Both the position numbers and the translations under genes were made by a program. The notes below the pieces were generated by a model that did no database searches, had not been told where the DNA came from, and saw only the letters and a program-made list of their open reading frames with translations. Below are positions 57,829 through 64,000 of a stretch of DNA of 64,000 nucleotides, piece after piece (the first letter of the stretch is position 1; each line of letters opens with the position of its first letter). Origin of the DNA: Lachnospiraceae bacterium (lineage in GTDB: Bacteria; Bacillota; Clostridia; Lachnospirales; Lachnospiraceae); contig JAFVBO010000029.1 of assembly GCA_017479935.1 (NCBI GenBank), forward strand, positions 40,103 through 104,102. The letters are read 5' to 3'.

Positions 57829-59628
57829 TCAAACGACTGCTTCCACAATTGTATACTCTTTAAAGTGAAGTTCCTGTACCCCAGGGTGTTTATGTTTATT
57901 AAAATTAAAACTGATCATGTACCCCTTCTTTAGTCCATAATCCTTGAGATATCCAATCAACTGTTCTTCCCCTCTGGAATGATACTCTTCCCCATGCCAG
58001 ATTTTCATTTCAATAACATACTGCTCGCCGCAGTAGTCGATAATCAAGTCGGTTCTCCCCATGCTTCTGGTCCTGGCTTCAATATAATAATGTCCGGTCC
58101 CATTGATAAGCGGGCGTATATAAAGCAGGAATAACTTTCTTCCGTTCTCTTCGATGAAATGGTTAGAGCTGTCCCCAAAGTTCTCCGTAAAATGCTGCAC
58201 AAACTTTCTCAATACAAGATCCATATTCAGCCGTTTTCCTGAGACAAACTGAGCTTTATCACGTTCACCAGCATCATACATTTCACTGTTAATGGCCTCT
58301 TCCGCAATGAACAGATTATAAAACCATATCTCAAAGATACGGTTGGCTATTGCCACCTGTCCATCGCGCTCTTTCAAAAAGCCAAACATGGCGCCTATCG
58401 ATACCAGTTCTGTCCCAAGATTAAAAGGAATGCTTTTGCCGCGGAACAGAATGCCGTACAGCAGATCCCGGAGAGCAGGATAATCTTTCACCTTCTTTGC
58501 CATGTCCTCAAACAAGGAATTATTCTCCCGGACAAGCTCGCCTACCGCATTTAAAAGGCCCGCATGGGACCAGGCATTCTTCCCTACCTCACTTAAAAGG
58601 CCCGCATGGGACCAGGCATTCTTCCCTACCTCACTCACAAACTGCTGATCCATCAGCTGGCATAAACGGGAAACCAGATACGGATATCCGCTGGTATACT
58701 CATATATTTCCCCAGCAAGAAAGCCCGCATTCATCCCCGTCTTATGATCCGCTTCATACTCATCAAGCATCTGGGCTATCTGATCGGCAGAAAAACTCAT
58801 TTCAACATCAAAATCCGCTGCAATGTTCCATGGACTGTTATCCTTATGTTCCTCGTCCGGACGTAGCTTCCTTTTCAAATTTCTGATATCGCAGACACCA
58901 GCCAGTATAACCGAATGAAATGTGGAATATCTGTTCCTGTTTATGTAATACCCGCGAAGCTGCGCAAGAAAGTCCAAAAAAACCTGATTATTGGTTGCGC
59001 TGTCGATTTCATCAATCATCAGGACCACTTTCCGAGGGATTGTAGCACAAAAATCGCTGAGGCCTTGAAACAGCTCAACCAGTTCATAGTGCGACAAATC
59101 CACTTTCCAAGATTCTCCGAATGCCTTGAGCGCCCGGTCAATCGTCTCGTCATTGCTGAGCGGATTGGCCCGGGAAGATGTCATAAAAGCCTTTGCAAAA
59201 GCAAGTGAAAACGAATTCTCATTTCGGAATTTCGCATCACTCATCTGCATCTGGAAATCCATGCTGATGACAAAATACTCCTGATTCAGGTAGTCATACA
59301 AGGCATGCAGCATCGTCGTTTTCCCATACTGACGCGCTTTATTGATGGTAAAATACTTTCCCTCATCAACCAAAGCCTTTACTTCAGCCATCCGTCGATC
59401 CAGATTTACCATGTAGTGCAACTTCGGGTCGCAAATACCTGTTGTATTAAACACACGTTTTGCTTTATTCCCGGTTCCCACTTTTTCATGCAGCACATTT
59501 TCCGGGATCATCCAGCGATATCCGTTTTTTAAGGCACCGCTAAGTTCCCCCTTGGCACACATGATATTGACATATCGTTTGCTCACCCCCAGGAGTTCAG
59601 CCGCCTGCATAGATGTAAGATATTTCAA
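57829..59628 (-). CDS. AAA_35-type ATPase with N-terminal HTH and C-terminal nuclease-like fold
   Basis: About 600 residues. It begins with an excisionase/MerR-like helix-turn-helix (SMQAAELLGVSKRYVNIM), followed by the same plan as the 49.7 kb protein: P-loop KARQYGKTTML, KVVLMIDEIDSATN, NSPWNIAADFDVEM and a PD-(D/E)XK core (RTDLIIDYCG, YVIEMKIW). An in-frame 14-residue tandem duplication (SEVGKNAWSHAGLL twice) sits near residue 345. I favour a TTG start at 59628 with AGGTG upstream; a GTG at 59637 is the alternative. Promoter at 59663-59691. Function unknown. Confidence 0.82.
   Translation of the reverse strand: MKYLTSMQAAELLGVSKRYVNIMCAKGELSGALKNGYRWMIPENVLHEKVGTGNKAKRVFNTTGICDPKLHYMVNLDRRMAEVKALVDEGKYFTINKARQYGKTTMLHALYDYLNQEYFVISMDFQMQMSDAKFRNENSFSLAFAKAFMTSSRANPLSNDETIDRALKAFGESWKVDLSHYELVELFQGLSDFCATIPRKVVLMIDEIDSATNNQVFLDFLAQLRGYYINRNRYSTFHSVILAGVCDIRNLKRKLRPDEEHKDNSPWNIAADFDVEMSFSADQIAQMLDEYEADHKTGMNAGFLAGEIYEYTSGYPYLVSRLCQLMDQQFVSEVGKNAWSHAGLLSEVGKNAWSHAGLLNAVGELVRENNSLFEDMAKKVKDYPALRDLLYGILFRGKSIPFNLGTELVSIGAMFGFLKERDGQVAIANRIFEIWFYNLFIAEEAINSEMYDAGERDKAQFVSGKRLNMDLVLRKFVQHFTENFGDSSNHFIEENGRKLFLLYIRPLINGTGHYYIEARTRSMGRTDLIIDYCGEQYVIEMKIWHGEEYHSRGEEQLIGYLKDYGLKKGYMISFNFNKHKHPGVQELHFKEYTIVEAVV
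58551..58634. repeat. 42-base tandem duplication inside the AAA gene
   Basis: Two near-exact 42-base units starting at 58551 and 58593. The period is a multiple of three, so the reading frame is kept. Confidence 0.85.
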
Positions 59629-59662
59629 AGTTGACACCTCACTTTACAGATATTACGCCTTC

Positions 59663-59691
59663 ATCATACCCTCTTCTGTTCCCATTTGCAA
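59663..59691 (-). promoter_or_regulatory. Promoter for the HTH-AAA gene
   Basis: Minus strand: TTGCAA (59686-59691), 17-base spacer, TATGAT (59663-59668). TGGGAA is repeated several times around the -35, possibly operator sites for the gene's own HTH. Confidence 0.7.
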
Positions 59692-59800
59692 CCCTCTTTT
59701 CCCACTTTTATTCCCATTTCTCAGTTTTCCCAAACAGAACGTGATCGGGTTTCATCTAGCCCCCCTCCGGACGCAGAGGGGCTGGCGCATAAATCAAAGC

Positions 59801-59848
59801 AAAAAATGGCGTCATGAGAACTCTGCCAAACAGAATTTCCTGACGCCA
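59801..59848 (-). terminator. Terminator after the XRE gene
   Basis: Minus strand TGGCGTCA/TGACGCCA with a 26-base loop, then TTTTTTG. It lies beyond the repeat block that follows the XRE gene. Confidence 0.65.
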
Positions 59849-59880
59849 TATAAGTATCTGAATTTGTGCGGCCGCCCTTC

Positions 59881-59988
59881 TGGGGCTTAGATTACACCAG
59901 CTGATACACCGCCTTCTGGGGCGTAGATTACACCAGCTGATACGCCGCCTTCTGGGGCGTAGATTACACCAGCTGATACGCCGCCTTC
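59881..59988. repeat. Three 36-base tandem repeats at the XRE gene 3' end
   Basis: Units at 59881-59916, 59917-59952 and 59953-59988; the last two are identical and the first differs at two positions. The innermost contains the last codons and stop of the XRE gene; the two others lie downstream. No spacers, so not a CRISPR array. Confidence 0.9.
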
Positions 59989-60539
59989 CTGAACGTATAA
60001 TTTCCGAAATCAAACTTCTTCGGATCCACCCTGCTCGCCAGCTCACGGCTTATGATAAAGTCCGCCGACACCTCTGCCAGCAGCTGCTTGCCGCCGATCT
60101 CCACCAGATAATAAGCCGATGTATTGTTCAGATAGTCTGCCCCCTGAATGATCCCGGGCCCGGCGATCAGATCCACCAGCCACTCGACTTTACTCATCCG
60201 CTTTCTCCGGATGAGCGGATAGATCGCATCCGCCTTGCTGAACCGAGCGTAGCAGGCTGCATCCTTTTTATCCCTGCATTTTCCCGACACTTCAAACGAA
60301 TTCAGGTCGATCGCTTCTTTCGTTTCATTGAAGCTGAGTTTCTCGTCCTCATCCAGAAGATAATCGACGCTCACATCCAGCAGCCGTGCCATTACCTTCA
60401 GATTGTTTACGTCAGGCAGCCCTTTTCCGGCTTCCCACTTGGCAACAGCCGATCTCGATACACTCATTTTCTCCGCAAACTGTTCCTGCGACAATCCGGC
60501 TTCTCTTCTTGCTTCCCTTAGCTTTTCTCCAAATGTCAT
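59964..60539 (-). CDS. XRE-family transcriptional regulator
   Basis: 191 residues. An N-terminal Cro/CI helix-turn-helix (KLREARREAGLSQEQFAEKM, then VSRSAVAKWEAGKGLP) is followed by a C-terminal domain of about 110 residues (KADAIYPLIRRKRMSKVEWLVDLI) seen in clostridial one-component regulators; ligand unknown. AAAAAGGAGGTC precedes the ATG. The 3' end is triplicated. Targets may be the neighbouring HTH-AAA gene or the hydrolase upstream. Confidence 0.9.
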   Translation of the reverse strand: MTFGEKLREARREAGLSQEQFAEKMSVSRSAVAKWEAGKGLPDVNNLKVMARLLDVSVDYLLDEDEKLSFNETKEAIDLNSFEVSGKCRDKKDAACYARFSKADAIYPLIRRKRMSKVEWLVDLIAGPGIIQGADYLNNTSAYYLVEIGGKQLLAEVSADFIISRELASRVDPKKFDFGNYTFRKAAYQLV

Positions 60540-60705
60540 GATGATGACCTCCTTTTTGTTCCCGCATCTGCGGTTCTCTTTGCAGCCTCATCGTAAACCG
60601 GATTGCCGGCAACAGTAAAGAGACGAGCTGTGACACGGCTGTTACTCTCCGTAACAGCACATAATGTGTTTAAGATTCCCCTTCGTCTTTTGGCGCATCG
60701 ATCAT

Positions 60706-62310
60706 TTACGGTGCATCCAAAAATTCTCTCACCGCCTGACTGAATTCCTCCGGCAGCTGCCCCTGTGGAGAATGCCCGCAGCCCTCCATCAGGCGTAATT
60801 GCTTTCTCGGCGCCGTTATCACGTCCATATATTCCTCTATTAATCCGACAGGACAGATCCAGTCGCAGGATCCGGACAGAAACATCACCGGCATCTGATA
60901 CGCATCATTCATTTCGAGCGCATTAAAGTCATTCATATACCCGAAAAGCGGCTTCTCCACCAGTTCTTCATAATATTCCATTCTTGTATCATCCATCAAC
61001 GCGCCTATCTGCAATGCATACCATCTCACATCATCCACTCCGACGATAGGGCTTGTAAGCGCCGCCATGGTTGAGATATCTTTCGTGACCGTCTGAGGAT
61101 GATACGGCTTAACCTTTTCCCTGAGTCCCATCAGGTTCGCCAGACTCATGTCCGCCATAAATCTCTCATAAGCCGCTTCCAAATCGGTCGTATCGTCGCC
61201 GTTTGCACGCGCCTTGGCAAGCGCGTCCTCATAGGAATAAGTCTCCCCGAAATAGTTCCGCTCATTTACACATTGACCTACGCCGATGTAGGCAGATACT
61301 TTTTCGGGATGCGCCAACGCATATCTGCTACCCAGCATGGTTCCGTATGAGTGTCCGATGATGATCACCTGATCCCTGGAAAACCGGCCACGCAGGTAGT
61401 CTACCAGGGCATCCAAATCAGCCAGCTGAGCGTCAAAAGAGACGGTTTGATTGTCCGGATCGATATGGGCATTGCGATAATAGGATCTGCCGCAGCCTCT
61501 CTCGTCCCAACTGACAAGCGTATACTGATCCGCCAGATAATCCTGCCAGCAATAATCTATATAAGCTGTTGGAGAACCTGGTCCGCCATGGAGGGAGACT
61601 ATCACAGGATTATTGACATTTTCTCCCGCGATTGTGATATATTCCTCCTGATCGGTAAGTTTGACATAGATCTGTTCATTTACGCCATCCTTATAACGAA
61701 TAAATCGCTTAAACTGATTGATGTTTCTGCCTGCAATAAAGAACGCAAATGCACCAAATACGATCACGGCGATGAATATCGCTATAGCCTTTATAACACC
61801 GAAGATCATTCTTCCTGGCATCTTTTTCTTTTGCTTTGGTCCGTATACTTCTTCACGATGTTGCAGGTGAATGCCAATATGACCTATTCCGAGGATGACA
61901 GAGCCAATGATCATCAGGATGTTTCCGCCATATATTCCCAGCAAAAAGAATGCAAAAACAGGAAGTGTGGCTCCGGCGACCGGAATCCCAAGGATCCCTT
62001 TGTAAAAATCCTGCATGGTCTTTTCGCTCTTGAAATATCGGATCCAGAAGATCTCATAGAGAACCATACATAAGAACGAAATCAGAAGTACCACTAACCA
62101 GATGTTCCATCCCTTATAGTTTAAGTCAGAGGATAAAAGTGCTACAGGCGTAACGATGAATTGGCCAACTCTCTCCAGTGCAAGCAGAACCTTATTCTCA
62201 TTTCCCACATATTTCTCATAATCCTTTGGCTGATTCTTCGTCCAGATTATATTCGGAACAAAAGTCATGATCAGCCATATCATCCCTATGTATGAAAAGC
62301 CAAAGCTCAT
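60706..62310 (-). CDS. Membrane-anchored S33-type alpha/beta hydrolase
   Basis: 534 residues. The first 210 carry about six hydrophobic spans with an unrecognised pattern; residues about 225-534 are an alpha/beta hydrolase of the proline-iminopeptidase branch: HGGPGSPTAY (oxyanion loop), GHSYGT (nucleophile Ser), SGSCDWICP (Asp) and GCGHSPQ (His). It might act on peptides or lipids at the membrane. The joining of a multi-span module to this enzyme is uncommon. AGAGGGGGT precedes the ATG. A second hydrolase gene lies upstream on the same strand. Confidence 0.82.
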   Translation of the reverse strand: MSFGFSYIGMIWLIMTFVPNIIWTKNQPKDYEKYVGNENKVLLALERVGQFIVTPVALLSSDLNYKGWNIWLVVLLISFLCMVLYEIFWIRYFKSEKTMQDFYKGILGIPVAGATLPVFAFFLLGIYGGNILMIIGSVILGIGHIGIHLQHREEVYGPKQKKKMPGRMIFGVIKAIAIFIAVIVFGAFAFFIAGRNINQFKRFIRYKDGVNEQIYVKLTDQEEYITIAGENVNNPVIVSLHGGPGSPTAYIDYCWQDYLADQYTLVSWDERGCGRSYYRNAHIDPDNQTVSFDAQLADLDALVDYLRGRFSRDQVIIIGHSYGTMLGSRYALAHPEKVSAYIGVGQCVNERNYFGETYSYEDALAKARANGDDTTDLEAAYERFMADMSLANLMGLREKVKPYHPQTVTKDISTMAALTSPIVGVDDVRWYALQIGALMDDTRMEYYEELVEKPLFGYMNDFNALEMNDAYQMPVMFLSGSCDWICPVGLIEEYMDVITAPRKQLRLMEGCGHSPQGQLPEEFSQAVREFLDAP

Positions 62311-62504
62311 AACGCGGCACCCCCTCTTATCTTCGTCCTGAAACTATCTTTCTGAGGTCGAAAAAGTATGGATTCTTATGATGTATCATCTCCACAAACT
62401 GGATTTGTTGCCCACGCGCATTGACCGTTGATCGCCTCTGCATACCGGGATTTGCATAAGTACCCTCTGGTTCTATGCGAGACTGATCAGAGGTTGTCGG
62501 TATT

Positions 62505-63593
62505 CTATTTGACGGCCTGTTCATAGAATTCCAGGAACCGGGCAAACAGATCGGCATCCAATCGATGGCTCCATCTTTGATGATCAAGGTTTTCGACAAT
62601 ATAGTTTGCCTTATCTTCTATAAACCGTTCTCTGTTTTCTTCCGCATTATAATCATAATCGAGCGTTTCGAGCCACCGATCAAATGTCGCGTTGAACTCA
62701 TCCTTATAGGTATTGGCCGGATCGTTGAACATCTCATTGTGACCCCTGTCCTCGAACCTGATGAAAGTGAACCGGGGGTCATCTCTATATTTTTCATAAT
62801 ACTTGTCCAACCCATATTCGATGCCTATCACATCATCATCAGCGCTGTGAACGATCATCACTTTGGCGTCAGTAGCGGCAAACCCGTCCATTGCGGTATT
62901 TACTGCGAATTTGCCATACCGGAAGCTTTCATGTATCCTGATAAACGGCATCATGGCGTAAATTATGCTTCCCGCTTGGGATTTTCCACCGGATTCAAAC
63001 ATATCCGACGATCGGTTGAAGCCTGAACACTCAATAACGGCCCTGACCTCCGGATGGTAATTCAAAACGGCACTTACGCAGTATCCACCCCAGCTGTGCC
63101 CGAAAAGGACGATCGGAAGATCGGGGATATCATTGCTGGACTCCACGAAAGAGATGGCGTGATCGAGGTCGATCACTCCCTGTGGAACCCCGCCCAGTCC
63201 ATCGCCCTCGCTCTGATCCATGGCCGTGGCGTCATAGGCAAACACACAGTATCCGTTATGGGCAAAATAATCCGCGACGTCCATATAAGAATTGTGACCG
63301 CCGCCGCCAAATCCGTGAGCAATAATCACGATTCCGTGCTGGTTTTCTCCCGCACGGTAGAGATAACCGGAAAGCATTTGGCCTCTGTCAGAAGGGAAAG
63401 AATACTCTGCGCATTCCAGCCCGTCAAAATCCTCGATGCGGAGCATCAGAGGCGCATAGCTTTCCGCGCTGATATCAAAATTGTCGTTATACACGTATAC
63501 ACAAAACGCCCACCATCCGATGACGATTAAGGCCATGATACTTAGAACGATGAGAACAATTCTCTTTTTTGATTTTTTCTTCTTTGCATCCAT
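62505..63593 (-). CDS. Signal-anchored alpha/beta hydrolase
   Basis: 362 residues. A Lys-rich start and one span (about residues 10-32) anchor it to the membrane with the enzyme outside. The catalytic domain has IAHGFGGGGHNSY, the nucleophile GHSWGGYC, Asp in SADDDVIG and His in RGHNEMF. It resembles BAAT/dienelactone-hydrolase-like serine hydrolases; substrate unknown. I start at ATG 63593, ten bases after AAGGAG; an ATG at 63602 touches the ribosome site. The 194 bases to the next gene hold nothing else I can support. Confidence 0.85.
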   Translation of the reverse strand: MDAKKKKSKKRIVLIVLSIMALIVIGWWAFCVYVYNDNFDISAESYAPLMLRIEDFDGLECAEYSFPSDRGQMLSGYLYRAGENQHGIVIIAHGFGGGGHNSYMDVADYFAHNGYCVFAYDATAMDQSEGDGLGGVPQGVIDLDHAISFVESSNDIPDLPIVLFGHSWGGYCVSAVLNYHPEVRAVIECSGFNRSSDMFESGGKSQAGSIIYAMMPFIRIHESFRYGKFAVNTAMDGFAATDAKVMIVHSADDDVIGIEYGLDKYYEKYRDDPRFTFIRFEDRGHNEMFNDPANTYKDEFNATFDRWLETLDYDYNAEENRERFIEDKANYIVENLDHQRWSHRLDADLFARFLEFYEQAVK

Positions 63594-63706
63594 TACCCAC
63601 ATGCTCCTTGCTATACTGTTTTTTTATCTTGTATTCGAAGTATTCCTTGAAAATTTTTCGTTTCGGGAACCACTGACTGATTGTCCGCGCGTAGGGTCAG
63701 TTGACC

Positions 63707-63752
63707 GACTTCGGTAAACCAGAAGTTGTCATTCTGTATATTTACCGAAGTC
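63707..63752. repeat. 12-base inverted repeat over the 3' end of the edge gene
   Basis: GACTTCGGTAAA (63707-63718) and TTTACCGAAGTC (63741-63752), loop 22 bases. The right arm encodes the last codons of the edge gene and the left arm lies past its stop; no T run follows. Confidence 0.6.
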
Positions 63753-64000
63753 AGCAAGTAATCGGTTAACAAAATCTCTCAAATAAGTCTGATCGATCTC
63801 ATTTTCGAAGTTTATTTCTTGTGTATAGCCAAAAGCGCTCTTATTGTTTAATCGTCCCATGACTCCTATATGACCACCTTTTTTAGCAACAAACTCAATG
63901 TAATTATGAACGCTGTATGGTTCTTCCAGTATTGCTTCTCCTGACAGTGTTTCATAGAGATTCTTCATCTTTAAAGCAAATTCAGCTATTCCTTGAACAC
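63729..64000 (-). CDS. Partial immunity-like protein (WapI-family type), cut by window edge
   Basis: The frame is open to the window edge (at least 90 residues) and ends at 63729, so the true start is probably outside; an internal ATG at 63968 is likely just Met within the protein. The visible part, with YETLSGEAILEE, GGHIGVMGRL and IDQTYLRDFVNRLL, resembles the C-terminus of WapI-type or related immunity proteins that neutralise contact-dependent toxins. No toxin gene is visible on this side. Confidence 0.55.
   Translation of the reverse strand, partial: VQGIAEFALKMKNLYETLSGEAILEEPYSVHNYIEFVAKKGGHIGVMGRLNNKSAFGYTQEINFENEIDQTYLRDFVNRLLADFGKYTE

Noticed and set aside
59881..59988. Possible CRISPR array of 36-base repeats
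   Set aside because: The units are directly contiguous with no spacers, and one encodes the end of a gene.
62327..62599. 90-codon minus-strand frame between the two hydrolases
   Set aside because: It overlaps the end of a well-supported gene and has no ribosome site or similarity.

Overview
The window reads as chromosomal DNA of a Gram-positive anaerobe of class Clostridia, most likely a gut- or rumen-type member of Lachnospiraceae. Support: a full-length pyruvate:ferredoxin oxidoreductase, strong AGGAGG ribosome sites, consensus sigma-A promoters, a tyrosyl T-box leader, sortase and NlpC/P60 envelope proteins, YitT, CstA and AzlCD, and no outer-membrane genes. Base composition is moderately GC-rich. 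The family assignment is inference. I saw no rRNA, tRNA, CRISPR array, phage or intact transposase.

Layout. 0-5.7 kb: cell-envelope genes on the minus strand (sortase, lipoprotein, SseB-like protein, M15 peptidase, SH3/NlpC hydrolase). 5.8-8.5 kb: galK and proA. 8.7-9.4 kb: a gene-free 715 bp nested palindromic element. 9.6-22.4 kb: KDG kinase, tyrS with T-box, truA, thrH, threonine aldolase, a TIGR01212 radical SAM protein, a KduD/Ga5DH-type dehydrogenase, a CobW-type GTPase and shikimate kinase. 22.5-27.7 kb: a three-gene ABC importer (lipoprotein, fused permease, enlarged ATPase). 27.8-39.6 kb: a giant secreted pectate lyase/acetylesterase, an adenosine-deaminase-like protein with a Rossmann-like tail, msrA and nifJ. 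39.7-44.0 kb: a coupled pair, a LeuA-like protein lacking its metal ligands and a TIM-barrel/acyl-CoA synthetase fusion, preceded by a leucine-rich leader peptide and an attenuator-like terminator. 44.2-47.8 kb: an unknown gene, CstA and the AzlCD branched-chain amino acid exporter. 47.8-60.5 kb: three AAA ATPase/PD-(D/E)XK proteins among regulators (HxlR, WYL, XRE), a flavoredoxin, an RluA synthase between inverted repeats, YitT, GNAT and a GH13 glucosidase. 60.7-64 kb: two alpha/beta hydrolases and the end of an immunity-like gene.

How genes connect. The lyase/esterase, the KduD-like dehydrogenase and KDG kinase are three non-adjacent steps of pectin/uronate use. The leucine leader, LeuA-like protein and AzlCD sit within 4 kb and suggest branched-chain amino acid sensing, which is inference. 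The window is also rich in small repeats: an ATTCAGCAC-ended palindrome family, a GGGGACGG-type palindrome family, and repeated local duplication of gene 3' ends (galK, proA, msrA, an XRE gene).
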